In this document: in pieces, positions 25,776 to 35,978 of the stretch | Layout: each line of letters starts with the position of its first letter | Position numbering within the stretch: position 1 is the first letter of the stretch | Source of the DNA: Bacillus rhizoplanae | Lineage (GTDB): Bacteria; Bacillota; Bacilli; Bacillales; Bacillaceae_G | Direction: 5' to 3' | NCBI RefSeq assembly: GCF_917563915.1 | Contig: NZ_CAKJTI010000003.1 | Location: forward strand, 124,001 to 188,000 | DNA length: 64,000 nucleotides | Notes under the pieces: generated by a model | The model's database searches: none | What the model saw: only the letters and a program-made list of their open reading frames with translations | Told to the model about the DNA's origin: nothing | Program-made: the position numbers and the translations under genes

Positions 25776-26747
25776 TTAATGTTTAAACATAGCTTGAATC
25801 TCTATTTGTTCTTTTGTTACTTCTAGCCCAACAAGCAGCTTAATACGTGCTTTTTGAGCATTTAAACCATATGTGAAGATAACGCCCATGTTTTTCAATT
25901 GTTTACCGCCACCCTCATAAGAATATACATCTTGAACAATGCCGTTGAAGCAGCGAGAAACAAGAACAACTGGAATATCTTTAGCTATTAAACGTTGCAG
26001 TGCAGGAAGTGTGCGTGGCGGTAAGTTTCCTTGTCCAAGTGCTTCGATGATAATTCCATCAACCGGTAGCTGTTCAATTGCAGCTAATAACGTATCATCC
26101 ATACCTGCATATGCCTTTAATACGACAACATTTTTTGTAATTTGTGTAACGGCATATTTTTCGTGATGTACTAATGCTTGGTGAAAGACAACGCCGCGCT
26201 TCGTTACCATTCCAACTGGCCCATATTGTGGACTTTGGAATGTTGCTACGTTACTTGTATGTGTTTTTGTCACATTCGTTGCACAGTGAATTTCATCGTT
26301 TAATACGACAAGGACACCTTTTCCTTTTGCTTCTTCACTACTAGCAACTTTAACTGCTGATAAAAAATTATATAAACCGTCCGCACCTAATTCATTACTT
26401 GAACGCATTGCTCCTGTCACGACAATTGGGACATCGGCTTGTACAGTCAAGTCAAGAAAATAAGCTGTCTCTTCCAACGTGTCTGTTCCGTGTGTAATAA
26501 CAATTCCTTGCACGTTATCGTTCTTAACCTTCTCGTCAATCATGACTTGCAATTGCAGCATTTCATTTGGTGTCATGTGAGGAGATGGAAGATGAAAGAC
26601 ATCTTCAACAATTAAATCGATATCTTCTTCTAAATTTGGAATGAATTTTAAAAGTGGATTTTGCGCGCCAGGTTGAACAACCCCAGTTTCTTTATCTTCT
26701 TCCATCGCAATTGTTCCACCTGTGTGTAAAACAAGAATTTTTTTCAA
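25776..26747 (-). CDS. ansA: L-asparaginase
   Basis: The enzyme hydrolyses asparagine to aspartate and ammonia. The 323 aa protein has both catalytic threonine motifs: HTGGTIAM near 8-15 and VITHGTDTLEETAYF near 82-96, plus the conserved ADGLYNF-type region. There is no signal peptide, so it is the cytoplasmic type I enzyme. Start is TTG, supported by GAGGGGTAAAGG just upstream. It is transcribed opposite to its neighbours and is monocistronic. Confidence 0.94.
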   Translation of the reverse strand: MKKILVLHTGGTIAMEEDKETGVVQPGAQNPLLKFIPNLEEDIDLIVEDVFHLPSPHMTPNEMLQLQVMIDEKVKNDNVQGIVITHGTDTLEETAYFLDLTVQADVPIVVTGAMRSSNELGADGLYNFLSAVKVASSEEAKGKGVLVVLNDEIHCATNVTKTHTSNVATFQSPQYGPVGMVTKRGVVFHQALVHHEKYAVTQITKNVVVLKAYAGMDDTLLAAIEQLPVDGIIIEALGQGNLPPRTLPALQRLIAKDIPVVLVSRCFNGIVQDVYSYEGGGKQLKNMGVIFTYGLNAQKARIKLLVGLEVTKEQIEIQAMFKH

Positions 26748-26855
26748 TGCCTTTACCCCTCTCCAATCAATGAAAATACATTAAGAACATAACATGATTT
26801 GACTGAATTCGACAATGAAAAAGTATAAAACTTATAAGAGATTATCACAATGAAA

Positions 26856-27009
26856 ATAAAGTGAAACTTCCGACAGTGGGGGGGCTTCATCCCCACTGTT
26901 GGTTAGTTGAACCAATCGGACGTATGCCAGCAGTTATTTACAATCTATCTGCTTTGTTTCCTCAAAATCTTGAAGCGGGAGTTTTGCTGACAAAAAGTAG
27001 CGAGATAAT
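26856..27009. repeat. bcr1 repeat, complete but diverged copy upstream of ypfB
   Basis: ATAAAGTGAAACTTCCGACAGTGGG to AAAAAGTAGCGAGATAATA. First stem CCGACAGTGGGG/CCCCACTGTTGG keeps pairing with changed bases. The second arm is the CAGCA/TGCTG variant. Confidence 0.88.
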
Positions 27010-27030
27010 AAGTAAAAGGAGATGTGGAGT

Positions 27031-27204
27031 TTGAAGAAAATAGAGAAGATTTTAATTCGTTTACTTATTGGACAATGTCTTTGTCTATGTATTGTCCAAT
27101 TACTTTTAACCCAAGAGCATATAGCGAAATATGTATCAAAAGTTGTATATTATGAAGGAGTAACAAAAGGGGTTATGACAAATATTTTAGAGGTGAATCA
27201 ATAG
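27031..27204 (+). CDS. ypfB: Small membrane protein YpfB (DUF5359)
   Basis: The function is unknown. The 57 aa protein has one transmembrane helix (about 9-27) and the conserved tail YVSKVVYYEGVTK seen in YpfB proteins, which sit directly upstream of cmk in many Bacillus genomes. The TTG at 27031 gives the usual family length and lies ten bases after AAAGGAG; an in-frame ATG at 27022 is too close to that site. The nearby B. subtilis gene ypfA (motI) is absent between here and ansA. Confidence 0.82.
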   Translation: MKKIEKILIRLLIGQCLCLCIVQLLLTQEHIAKYVSKVVYYEGVTKGVMTNILEVNQ

Positions 27205-27261
27205 CTTTTTCATTTGCTTCTAAGAAGGATTATGCTACAATAGTTGAGGACTTGAAACGGA

Positions 27262-27353
27262 ATAAAGTGAAACGATTATTAGTAGGAGAATTTTTCTCCA
27301 CGTCGATCGTTAATTCAATCAATCAATCAGGCTCTTACTGCCTGTTAATGCAA
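27262..27353. repeat. bcr1 repeat fragment upstream of cmk
   Basis: ATAAAGTGAAACGATTATTAG, then AATCAATCAGGCTCTTACTGCCTGTTAATGC. The first stem is rebuilt as ACGATTATTAG...CGTCGATCGTTAATT-like sequence and the CCCCCACCT part is gone. It lies between a likely cmk promoter (TTGCTT-N16-TACAAT, 27217-27245) and the gene. Confidence 0.75.
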
Positions 27354-27433
27354 AGTGAAACAATCATGAGAGAAGCAGGGGGGACGTACCTGCTTTTCCT
27401 TCTGTTTTTATAAGTGAAAAATGGGGTGTTACA

Positions 27434-28111
27434 ATGGATAAACGAATTTCGATTGCAATTGATGGCCCTGCAGCTGCAGGAAAAAGTACGGTTGCCAAAA
27501 TTGTTGCTAAAAAACTTTCTTATGTTTATATTGATACGGGTGCAATGTATCGCGCAGTAACGTATGCGGCACTGCAGCAAAGTGTTGATATTGAAAATGA
27601 AGAAAAGTTAATGGAAGTCATAAAAAATATAGATATTAAATTTCAACATAGAGAAAATGTACAACTTGTTTTTTTAAATGGACAAGATGTGTCAGAAGTG
27701 ATTCGCACACCAGAAGTAACAAATCGTGTATCAATTGTGGCAAGACATCGTCTCGTTCGTGAAGAAATGGTACGTCGTCAGCAAGGGTTAGCAGAAAAAG
27801 GCGGCGTTGTTATGGATGGCCGCGATATTGGAACGCACGTATTGCCGAATGCGGAAGTGAAAATTTTCATGTTAGCTTCTGTTGAGGAACGAGCAGAGAG
27901 AAGACATTTAGAAAATACTCAAAAAGGATTTACATCTAATTTAGAACAACTAAAAGAAGAAATTGCGCGCCGTGATAAATTAGATTCTGAACGTGAAGTG
28001 TCTCCGTTAAAGAAAGCCGAGGATGCAGTTGAATTAGATACAACATCTTTATCTATTGAAGAAGTAGTTCAAAAGATTATGGATATTGTATCGGTAACGT
28101 TCGCAAAATAA
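27434..28111 (+). CDS. cmk: Cytidylate kinase
   Basis: The enzyme phosphorylates CMP and dCMP with ATP. The 225 aa protein has the P-loop [13 protein letters not shown] near 9-21, [13 protein letters not shown] for substrate binding, [12 protein letters not shown] near 133-144 and a C-terminal [14 protein letters not shown] follows GGGGTG. In B. subtilis it lies between ypfB and ypfD, as here. A perfect terminator separates it from ypfD. Confidence 0.96.
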   Translation: MDKRISIAIDGPAAAGKSTVAKIVAKKLSYVYIDTGAMYRAVTYAALQQSVDIENEEKLMEVIKNIDIKFQHRENVQLVFLNGQDVSEVIRTPEVTNRVSIVARHRLVREEMVRRQQGLAEKGGVVMDGRDIGTHVLPNAEVKIFMLASVEERAERRHLENTQKGFTSNLEQLKEEIARRDKLDSEREVSPLKKAEDAVELDTTSLSIEEVVQKIMDIVSVTFAK

Positions 28112-28143
28112 GGGAAGAGGATAGCCTCTTTCCTTATTTTTGT
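28105..28143 (+). terminator. Terminator of cmk
   Basis: AAAATAAGGGAAGAGG pairs with CCTCTTTCCTTATTTT, then T. Confidence 0.93.
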
Positions 28144-28328
28144 TTCTTGAAACATACGATTCTTCCTGTTAATTAATGAGACAATTTCCTTGACAAATCC
28201 ATCGATTTGTTAGAAGTTAGTAAAAGAGGGTATTTTCTAAATATTTTACATACATGCAAATGGAAGCTATTGTTTCCATTTCGTATATACATAAAGATGC
28301 TTTGACATTTCAGTAGGGAGGTATTTCC

Positions 28329-29477
28329 ATGGTAGAAAAAATGAATGAAGAAGTTGTCGACACAAAGGCATTACAAGTAGGTGACATTGTTACAGGTACA
28401 GTAACAAAGGTCGAAGAAAAGCAAGTATTTGTGAATGTTGGGTACAAAACTGATGGTGTCATTCCAATTAGTGAATTGGCGAATGTCCATATTGAAAAAG
28501 CGGGCGATGTTGTAGAAGTAGAACAAACTCTTGAATTAAAAGTAATTAAATTAGAAGATGATGATCTAGTGTTATCTAAACGTGCTGTAGATGCAGAAAA
28601 AGCATGGGAAGTATTACAAGGGAAATTTACATCAGGTGAAGTATTTGATGTAACAATCAAAGATATCGTTAACGGAGGTCTAGTTGTTGACCTTGGTGTG
28701 CGTGGTTTTATTCCTGCTTCACTTGTAGAAGTGCATTACGTCGAAGATTTTACTGATTATAAAGGGAAAACATTAGCAGTAAAAATTGTAGAATTAGACC
28801 GTGAGAAAAATCGTGTTATTCTTTCTCATAAGGCAGTCGTAGAACAAGAGTTAGATACGAAGAAAAAAGCAGCGGTTGCTTCTTTAAAAGAAGGCGATGT
28901 TGTAGAAGGAACGGTACAACGTTTAACTGATTTCGGAGCGTTTGTAAATGTTGGTGGTGTGGATGGTTTAGTTCATATTTCACAAATCTCTCATGACCGT
29001 GTAGAACAACCAGCTGATGTCTTAACACAGGGACAAACTGTAAAAGTAAAAGTTTTATCTGTTGATGCTGATACACAGCGTATTTCTCTATCTATTAAAG
29101 CAGCGCAGCCAGGCCCTTGGGGGAATGTTGCAAATCAAGTAAAAACAGGCGATATATTAGACGGGAAAGTAAAACGCCTTGTTACTTTCGGAGCGTTTGT
29201 TGAGATTCTTCCTGGTGTAGAAGGGCTTGTACATGTCTCACAAATTGCAAATCGTCATGTGAAAAATCCGAATGAAGTATTAGAAATCGGAAAAGACGTG
29301 AAAGTAAAGGTGTTAGAAGTTCATTCAGAAGAAAAGCGTATTTCCTTAAGTATAAAAGAAGCGCTTGAAGAAAATAATGTAACAGAAGATTACAGTAAAT
29401 ATGAACCAGCTTCTGATTCTGCAACATTCCAATTAGGTGATATTATTGGAGAACAGCTAAAAAAATTAAAGAAATAA
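28329..29477 (+). CDS. ypfD: Ribosomal protein S1 homologue YpfD
   Basis: This RNA-binding protein is related to S1; in Bacillus it is a shorter four-domain form and not essential. The 382 aa protein has four S1 domains starting near residues 15, 100, 185 and 270 (VGDIVTGTVTKV, SGEVFDVTIKDI, EGDVVEGTVQRL and TGDILDGKVKRL), each with the F/Y-V and ISLSIK-type ends. The ATG follows AGGGAGG. An AATGGAAGC/TTTCCATT hairpin (28259-28280) lies in the leader. Confidence 0.94.
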   Translation: MVEKMNEEVVDTKALQVGDIVTGTVTKVEEKQVFVNVGYKTDGVIPISELANVHIEKAGDVVEVEQTLELKVIKLEDDDLVLSKRAVDAEKAWEVLQGKFTSGEVFDVTIKDIVNGGLVVDLGVRGFIPASLVEVHYVEDFTDYKGKTLAVKIVELDREKNRVILSHKAVVEQELDTKKKAAVASLKEGDVVEGTVQRLTDFGAFVNVGGVDGLVHISQISHDRVEQPADVLTQGQTVKVKVLSVDADTQRISLSIKAAQPGPWGNVANQVKTGDILDGKVKRLVTFGAFVEILPGVEGLVHVSQIANRHVKNPNEVLEIGKDVKVKVLEVHSEEKRISLSIKEALEENNVTEDYSKYEPASDSATFQLGDIIGEQLKKLKK

Positions 29478-29480
29478 TGA

Positions 29481-30539
<1,059 letters not shown>

Positions 30540-30642
30540 ACGAACTCTATCTAGGGGGTTTTTGGCGAAGTAAAAATAAAGTGAATCCTTAACGCTGTAT
30601 TTTTTGCATTCTGCACTGGTAGCCAGCTCTGTTAATTGGTTT

Positions 30643-30783
30643 TTTATCCTGCATTAACGGACAGTAGGACCCCCCACCTATCTTTGAGGCGTGGGGGTCT
30701 TACTGTCCGTAAAAGCCCGATTGAGCGGGCTTTCCATCAGTGGGGGATGAAGAAAACCTCCACTGATGGGAGTTTCACTTTAT
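30643..30783. repeat. bcr1 repeat, rearranged copy with a near-perfect stem
   Basis: Starts TTTATCCTGCATTAACGGACAG and ends GGGAGTTTCACTTTAT. The long loop of the second stem is shortened to ACCTATCTTTGAGGCG, so ACGGACAGTAGGACCCCCCAC faces GTGGGGGTC-TTACTGTCCGT. AGCCCGATTGAGCGGGCT forms a second hairpin. The 100 bp before it (30574-30642) may contain another remnant (ATAAAGTGAATCC). Confidence 0.85.
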
Positions 30784-30852
30784 TGTTTGATAGAGCAAGG
30801 GAAAAATCAACCGTTCGGTTGTTTTTTTGTTTATAAGATACATCTTTGAATT

Positions 30853-30895
30853 TCGAGGCAGAAATCTTACTGCTCATTAATACCGAGTAACAAAG
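30853..30895. repeat. Possible bcr1 end remnant
   Basis: TTCGAGGCAGAAATCTTACTGCTCATTAATACCGAGTAACAA-like sequence resembles the right end CTTGAGGTGGGGGTCTTACTGCCCGTTAATGCGGGATAAA with many changes. Confidence 0.5.
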
Positions 30896-30896
30896 T

Positions 30897-30930
30897 AACA
30901 GCCAACGACACGTTGGCTGTTTTTGTTTTA
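30897..30930 (+). terminator. Terminator near the ypzI stop
   Basis: ACAGCCAACG/CGTTGGCTGT stem with three-base loop. The T run is best on the plus strand, so it may end read-through from fni; on the minus strand it lies just after the ypzI stop. Confidence 0.7.
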
Positions 30931-31062
30931 ATGTTGATTTTGTTTTCGCGCTTGCTCCGGTGTATCGAACCCTGTTGCGCCCGGATATTGTAGTGACTGA
31001 CTGCGATCAGATTCTACACGTCGCGATTGTTTCAATTTTTTTTCTTGACGATCTTTACCCAT
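30928..31062 (-). CDS. ypzI: Small protein YpzI
   Basis: The function is unknown. The 44 aa protein is hydrophilic and basic at the N-terminus (MGKDRQEKKLKQSRRVESDR) with a conserved-looking GATGFDTPEQAR. It has a very strong ribosome site (AAGGAGGTGGGG) before its ATG, arguing for real translation. A gene of this length and sequence type (YpzI family) lies next to yphA in Bacillus, transcribed in the opposite direction, as here. Confidence 0.82.
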   Translation of the reverse strand: MGKDRQEKKLKQSRRVESDRSQSLQYPGATGFDTPEQARKQNQH

Positions 31063-31178
31063 GGTGTCCCCACCTCCTTAGTACAAAGTGTTGCTGTTAT
31101 TTTTAAAAATATGCAGCTGTGGAACAGGATTATTTTTCATGAAAAATCCCCATAATGGAAATAATAGGAGGTGATAAC

Positions 31179-31778
31179 GTGGAAGGAAGTTATTTTTATT
31201 TTTTAGCGTGGATGGGATGGATTGTTGCAACATTTTTTTTGAAAAAAGATACGTTTAGACTTTGTGTTAGTGCTGCCATTTTATTATTTATTAGTTGTTC
31301 GCAAACAGTGATTTCAATTTCTTCTTTTACAATCTCAGTAAATGCTCTTTTGCTGGGCGGAATTTCATTTGTTGGAATTGCAGTATATTCAGTATGGAAA
31401 AAAATCTATACTTTACTTTGTGCGCTTATAATTGCAATGCTATATACAAGTTTTTCTTTAATAGAATTATACGATCCAATTTGGATTGTCATAAATCGTA
31501 CATGGATGCTGAGTGGTATTCTCGTTTATACATCTATTTTATTGCATCGAGACCGTCTATTACGTATATGGGGATTATATGTAGGGGTTTTGCAAGGTGA
31601 GTTGTTTGTAGCTTTTGTCTTAAAGAACTTCAATTTTCCGTATCAACTGGGAAGCTTGCAGTTTTTTAATATGATTGCTGTGTCCACAATGTTCTTTAGT
31701 CTTCTATATGGCGTTGGAAAAATAATGACATACACAGGGCAATTTAAGCAAAAACAAGTGAAGGAGGGGCAAGGGTAG
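31179..31778 (+). CDS. yphA: YphA family membrane protein
   Basis: The function is unknown. The 199 aa protein has about six to seven hydrophobic segments. GTG at 31179 is chosen because AGGAGGTGATAAC lies directly upstream and the resulting length equals my recollection of B. subtilis YphA (199 aa); an upstream in-frame ATG at 31155 precedes the ribosome site. It is followed with 3 bp spacing by yphB, forming an operon. Confidence 0.86.
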   Translation: MEGSYFYFLAWMGWIVATFFLKKDTFRLCVSAAILLFISCSQTVISISSFTISVNALLLGGISFVGIAVYSVWKKIYTLLCALIIAMLYTSFSLIELYDPIWIVINRTWMLSGILVYTSILLHRDRLLRIWGLYVGVLQGELFVAFVLKNFNFPYQLGSLQFFNMIAVSTMFFSLLYGVGKIMTYTGQFKQKQVKEGQG

Positions 31779-31781
31779 TTT

Positions 31782-32675
31782 ATGAACTCATATACATCGG
31801 CCATTTTACTTGGAGTAATTGTTGGGACAGTTACACGAATTTTAATGCTTCAAACTGATACAAGGCAGTATCCAACTCGCTTGCATGGCAAGATTATTCA
31901 TATTGCAATGGGAATTACTGCGTCTGCTCTTGGGGCAGTTGCAATCCCATCTATTTTGAAGAAAGATTTCTCCGCCATTACATTTCTGACATTAGCGGCA
32001 TCGCAGTTTCGTGATGTGCGTAATATGGAGCGTAATACACTGCAGCAACTAGACGGATATGAGCTTGTCCCACGGGGTAATACATATATTGAAGGAATTG
32101 CACTTGTGTTTGAAAGCCGTAACTATTTAGCGATGTTAACATCTTTTGTAACCAGCTTTGCGTATTTAGGGTTTAAATCGTGGTATGCCGGTATTTTTGC
32201 TGGAATAATAAGTTTCTTTGTTTCGAAAATGTTAATGTCTGGTAAACGACTGCGCGACCTTGTTGAAATTGAACATGTGCCACCGCATTTTGAAGGAGCT
32301 GGTCTTTATGTAGATAATATTTATATTATGAATATTGGTTTACCAGCGAGACAAAAAGAAATTATGAAGTATGGCATGGGGTTTATTTTGAAACCAAAGT
32401 CTATTGATGCACGAATAACATTAGCGAATTTAGGTCAAAGGCAAGCCATTTTGCATGATATGTCTGTTGCACTTGGTATTTATCGAGATTCTGGAACACC
32501 AGCACTTGTACCACTTGCAAAACGGGATTTAAATGATGGAAGAATAGGTGTGTTTGTTTTGCCGCAAGATCAAGATGTGAAGAAAGCTATCCAAGTTATC
32601 GGAAATGTTCCGACGTTAGAAAGTGCGGTTCATATGGCTTCTGAGGCTCCTAACGGAAGGGGAGATAAAGGATGA
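31782..32675 (+). CDS. yphB: YIEGIA family membrane protein YphB
   Basis: This family is named after its conserved motif, present here as NTYIEGIALVFESRN near 105-119. The 297 aa protein has N-terminal and central hydrophobic segments (about 5-22, 45-65, 120-155) and a soluble C-terminal half. From the family name of the next gene, it forms a complex with a small 'capping' subunit. It overlaps the capping gene in an ATGA junction. A role connected with spores has been suggested for the family; the sequence does not show the mechanism. Confidence 0.88.
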   Translation: MNSYTSAILLGVIVGTVTRILMLQTDTRQYPTRLHGKIIHIAMGITASALGAVAIPSILKKDFSAITFLTLAASQFRDVRNMERNTLQQLDGYELVPRGNTYIEGIALVFESRNYLAMLTSFVTSFAYLGFKSWYAGIFAGIISFFVSKMLMSGKRLRDLVEIEHVPPHFEGAGLYVDNIYIMNIGLPARQKEIMKYGMGFILKPKSIDARITLANLGQRQAILHDMSVALGIYRDSGTPALVPLAKRDLNDGRIGVFVLPQDQDVKKAIQVIGNVPTLESAVHMASEAPNGRGDKG

Positions 32676-32860
32676 TATTAGAAAAATGTATTCTTGCTGT
32701 CATTACAACAATTCCAGAAAAATTCGCTGGTGGTGCTCCATTGTTTGTATGTGAGACAGTAGAAGAAATGGAGTTTGTAGCCAATAATTTAGAGGCGATT
32801 ATAGATGGAATTGCACATCGCTTACAAGAGAACTTATATATTATTGTGAAACATTCTTGA
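32672..32860 (+). CDS. Capping complex subunit for YIEGIA
   Basis: This small soluble partner of YphB is 62 aa, with the central motif GGAPLFVCETVEEMEFVANN and an apparent alpha/beta fold. AAGGGGAGATAAAGG precedes the ATG, which overlaps the yphB stop by 4 bp. Strict pairing with the YIEGIA protein supports the assignment. Confidence 0.85.
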   Translation: MILEKCILAVITTIPEKFAGGAPLFVCETVEEMEFVANNLEAIIDGIAHRLQENLYIIVKHS

Positions 32861-32912
32861 AATGTGCTATAATATGAGATGTTTTGATATGAAGAGAAAT
32901 ATTCTGGAATGC

Positions 32913-32943
32913 AAATCCCTTCTTGCACAAAGAAGGGTTTTTT
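32913..32943 (+). terminator. Terminator of the yphA-yphB-capping operon
   Basis: AATCCCTTCT/AGAAGGGTT stem and six T. Confidence 0.85.
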
Positions 32944-32980
32944 ACATAATAACAGAAGCGAATAGAAAGGATGAAAGTAT

Positions 32981-34291
32981 ATGCCAAAACCGGTAGTGGC
33001 AATAGTAGGACGCCCAAACGTTGGAAAATCTACTATTTTCAATAGAATTGTTGGGGAAAGAGTGTCGATTGTAGAAGATATTCCTGGTGTAACACGAGAT
33101 CGTATTTATAGTGCAGGAGAATGGTTAAATCATGAGTTTAACGTTATTGATACAGGTGGAATTGATATTGGGGACGAGCCATTTTTGACACAAATTCGTC
33201 AACAAGCAGAAGTTGCGATTGATGAAGCTGATGTTATTATTTTTATGACGAATGGTCGCGACGGTGTAACAGCTGCGGATGAAGAGGTTGCAAAGATTTT
33301 ATATCGTTCTAAAAAGCCGGTTGTATTAGCGGTCAACAAAATAGATAACCCAGAGATGCGCAGCGATATTTATGATTTTTATGCGTTAGGATTTGGAGAG
33401 CCATTTCCGATTTCTGGTACACATGGTTTAGGGTTAGGAGACTTATTAGATGAAGCAGCAAAACATTTCCCGAAAATTGAAGAAGAAGCATACGATGATG
33501 AAACAATTAAATTCTGTTTAATTGGTCGTCCGAATGTTGGGAAATCATCAATGGTAAATGCATTGCTTGGTCAAGAGCGTGTAATCGTTAGTAATGTAGC
33601 GGGTACAACTCGTGATGCAGTTGATACTCCGTACAGTAAAGATGGACAAGATTACGTTATCATTGATACTGCAGGAATGCGTAAAAAAGGAAAAGTATAT
33701 GAAAGTACCGAAAAATATAGTGTACTTCGCGCGCTTCGAGCAATTGAACGCTCTGACGTTGTTTTAGTTGTTTTAGATGGTGAAGAAGGAATTATTGAAC
33801 AAGATAAAAAAATCGCTGGATATGCGCATGATTCAGGTCGTGCTGTTATTATCGTTGTAAATAAATGGGATGCGGTTGAAAAAGATGAGAAAACGATGAA
33901 GGAATTCGAAGAGAATATTCGTGCTCACTTCCAATTTTTAGATTATGCACCAATCGTATTTTTATCTGCAAAAACGAGAAAACGTACACATACATTGCTT
34001 CCTGTTATTAATGAGGTAAATGCAAGTCATAGTATTCGTGTACAAACAAACGTTTTAAACGACGTAATTATGGATGCTGTTGCAATGAATCCAACACCAA
34101 CACATAATGGACAACGTTTGAAAATCTTCTACGCAACACAAGTCGCGGTGAAACCACCGACATTTGTTGTATTCGTAAATGATCCAGAGTTACTGCACTT
34201 CTCGTATGAGCGTTTCTTGAAAAACCGTCTGCGTGATGCGTTTGGTTTCGTAGGAACGCCGATTAAAGTTATTGCAAGAGCACGAGACTAA
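32981..34291 (+). CDS. der: GTPase Der (EngA)
   Basis: Der is an essential tandem GTPase for assembly of the 50S ribosomal subunit. The 436 aa protein has two G domains, each with GRPNVGKS (near 9-16 and 182-189), DTGG/DTAG and NKxD (NKID near 118, NKWD near 294), and a C-terminal KH-like domain (about 350-436). ATG follows AAAGGATG. It is followed 18 bp later by gpsA. Confidence 0.97.
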   Translation: MPKPVVAIVGRPNVGKSTIFNRIVGERVSIVEDIPGVTRDRIYSAGEWLNHEFNVIDTGGIDIGDEPFLTQIRQQAEVAIDEADVIIFMTNGRDGVTAADEEVAKILYRSKKPVVLAVNKIDNPEMRSDIYDFYALGFGEPFPISGTHGLGLGDLLDEAAKHFPKIEEEAYDDETIKFCLIGRPNVGKSSMVNALLGQERVIVSNVAGTTRDAVDTPYSKDGQDYVIIDTAGMRKKGKVYESTEKYSVLRALRAIERSDVVLVVLDGEEGIIEQDKKIAGYAHDSGRAVIIVVNKWDAVEKDEKTMKEFEENIRAHFQFLDYAPIVFLSAKTRKRTHTLLPVINEVNASHSIRVQTNVLNDVIMDAVAMNPTPTHNGQRLKIFYATQVAVKPPTFVVFVNDPELLHFSYERFLKNRLRDAFGFVGTPIKVIARARD

Positions 34292-34309
34292 TGGAGAGGG
34301 TGTGATTTT

Positions 34310-35332
34310 ATGAAAAAAATCACAGTAGTAGGAGCAGGTAGCTGGGGAACGGCGTTAGCAATGGTATTAGCTGACAACGGCCATGATGTACGTCTTTGGG
34401 GAAACCGAGTAGAACTCATGAATGAAATTAATGAAAAACATGAAAATAGTCGTTATCTACCGGGGATTACATTGCCAGCCAGTGTCGTTGCCTATCCTTC
34501 CTTAGAAGAAGCATTAGCAGGGGTAGATACAGTACTTCTCGTTGTACCTACAAAAGCATACAGAGAAGTATTGCAAAATATGAAAGAACTTGTTTCGCAG
34601 CCAATTACATGGATTCATGCGAGTAAAGGAATTGAACCGGGAACTTCAAAGCGTATTTCGGAAGTGATTGAAGAAGAAATTCCGGAACATCTCATTCGAG
34701 ATGTTGTTGTCTTATCGGGACCGAGTCATGCAGAAGAAGTTGGATTGCGTCAAGCTACAACAGTTACATCAGCTGCAAAGCGTATGGAAGCAGCTGAAGA
34801 AGTCCAGGACTTATTTATGAATAGTTATTTTCGTGTATATACAAACCCAGATATTGTTGGAGTTGAACTTGGCGGAGCGTTAAAAAATATTATTGCCCTT
34901 GCTGCTGGTATTACTGATGGACTTGGTTTAGGTGATAATGCAAAGGCGGCACTTATGACGCGTGGTTTAACAGAAATTGCTCGTTTGGGTCGTAAAATGG
35001 GTGGTAATCCCTTAACGTTTGCTGGCTTGACAGGTATGGGAGATTTAATTGTAACGTGTACGAGTGTCCATAGCCGAAATTGGCGTGCTGGTAACTTGCT
35101 TGGTAAAGGTTGCTCGTTAAACGAAGTGTTAGATAATATGGGGATGGTTGTTGAAGGTGTGCGGACAACAAAAGCTGCACATGAGATGGCAAAGAAAATG
35201 AATGTAGAAATGCCAATTACAGCTGTCTTATATGATGTATTATTTAATGGAAAAAATGTAAAAGATGCTGTTGGAACGCTGATGGGGCGTGTACGTAAAC
35301 ACGAAGTAGAAGAAATTCCAGATTTGTTGTAA
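34310..35332 (+). CDS. gpsA: NAD(P)-dependent glycerol-3-phosphate dehydrogenase
   Basis: GpsA reduces dihydroxyacetone phosphate to sn-glycerol 3-phosphate for phospholipid synthesis. The 340 aa protein has the N-terminal nucleotide motif [20 protein letters not shown] (5-24), [17 protein letters not shown] near 140-148 and the catalytic lysine region [17 protein letters not shown] near 183-199. ATG follows GAGAGGGTG. It forms an operon with der and ends at a strong terminator. Confidence 0.96.
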   Translation: MKKITVVGAGSWGTALAMVLADNGHDVRLWGNRVELMNEINEKHENSRYLPGITLPASVVAYPSLEEALAGVDTVLLVVPTKAYREVLQNMKELVSQPITWIHASKGIEPGTSKRISEVIEEEIPEHLIRDVVVLSGPSHAEEVGLRQATTVTSAAKRMEAAEEVQDLFMNSYFRVYTNPDIVGVELGGALKNIIALAAGITDGLGLGDNAKAALMTRGLTEIARLGRKMGGNPLTFAGLTGMGDLIVTCTSVHSRNWRAGNLLGKGCSLNEVLDNMGMVVEGVRTTKAAHEMAKKMNVEMPITAVLYDVLFNGKNVKDAVGTLMGRVRKHEVEEIPDLL

Positions 35333-35333
35333 G

Positions 35334-35377
35334 AAAAGCTGTACAAGTGTAAAGATACATTTGTACAGCTTTTTCTT
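35334..35377 (+). terminator. Terminator of der-gpsA
   Basis: AAAAGCTGTACAA/TTGTACAGCTTTTT, a 13 bp perfect stem. Confidence 0.93.
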
Positions 35378-35392
35378 ATTTTGGGTCTTTTC

Positions 35393-35419
35393 ACCATTCT
35401 TTTTTTTCTGCATACGATG
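35393..35419 (+). promoter_or_regulatory. Possible sigma-K-type promoter of the spoVIF-like gene
   Basis: AC (35393) is 16 bases before CATACGATG (35411-35419), near the sigma-K pattern AC-N17-CATANNNTA. Confidence 0.45.
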
Positions 35420-35449
35420 AAGTGTAGATTACAAGAGAGGGTGAACAAG

Positions 35450-35701
35450 GTGGATAATAATTTATTCAACAATATTGAAAAGCAATCGAAAGTAAATAAA
35501 GATGATATTTTTAAATTAGCTTCTTCTGTTCAAAATGCAAATTTGCGAGATGAGCAAGTATTACGTCAGTTAATTCATCAAGTTGCAACGATGGCAGGAA
35601 GAGATGTATCAAAAGAGAAAGAAGATCAAATTGTAAATGCGATTATTAATAATAACATGCCAACCGATTTTAGCTCATTAAGTAAAATGTTTAAAAAATA
35701 A
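35450..35701 (+). CDS. Stage VI sporulation protein F-like
   Basis: The 83 aa hydrophilic protein resembles SpoVIF (YjcC), a late mother-cell regulator of coat gene expression: NNLFNNIEKQSKVNKDDIF at the start and MPTDFSSLSKMFKK at the end. GTG at 35450 follows AGAGGGTGA with six bases; a longer frame from 35381 includes the terminator region and is unlikely. It lies between gpsA and yphE and has its own possible sporulation promoter. Confidence 0.78.
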   Translation: MDNNLFNNIEKQSKVNKDDIFKLASSVQNANLRDEQVLRQLIHQVATMAGRDVSKEKEDQIVNAIINNNMPTDFSSLSKMFKK

Positions 35702-35711
35702 AGTACGAGAA

Positions 35712-35820
35712 ACCACTGTTATATATATTGCATACGATATGATGAAGGAATGAATATGAGCTGTTTGTGGGAGTATTTGGTCAACCGAAGCGAAAAGGTC
35801 TCGTTCGCTTCGGTTTTTTA
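35712..35820 (+). other. Sporulation-type promoter followed by a terminator, no clear gene
   Basis: AC (35712) with 17 bases to CATACGATA (35731-35739) fits sigma-K/sigma-E patterns. A terminator with stem ACCGAAGCG/CGCTTCGGT and six T lies at 35784-35820. The enclosed 75 bases hold only a tiny frame (ATG 35751) that runs through the terminator, so the product would be a short RNA or a 3' end for spoVIF. Confidence 0.4.
35784..35820 (+). terminator. Terminator downstream of the spoVIF-like gene
   Basis: ACCGAAGCG/CGCTTCGGT stem followed by TTTTTTAT. Confidence 0.85.
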
Positions 35821-35978
35821 TTGGTTTCATTATATGTGAATGTATACCGTTAGTCCTTCGGTAGTGAAGTTTCGTCTTATTTTCAGTTTGAATGGAATAA
35901 ATAAATTGTTTCTATTTGTTTAAAAGTTATAATTTGTTAAAATAGTAGGAAAATACATTAAAATAAAGGGGTGTATAT

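Noticed and set aside
30636-30836. Plus-strand frame of 66 codons
   Set aside because: It is made almost entirely of bcr1 repeat sequence.
32650-33042. Minus-strand open frame of 130 codons
   Set aside because: It lies opposite the capping gene and the der start and crosses a terminator; no recognisable domain.
34825-35472. Minus-strand open frame of 215 codons
   Set aside because: It lies opposite gpsA, has no ribosome site and has low-complexity composition; it is a shadow of the gpsA codons.
35751-35840. Small frame after the CATACGATA box
   Set aside because: It runs through a strong terminator hairpin and lacks a well-spaced ribosome site.
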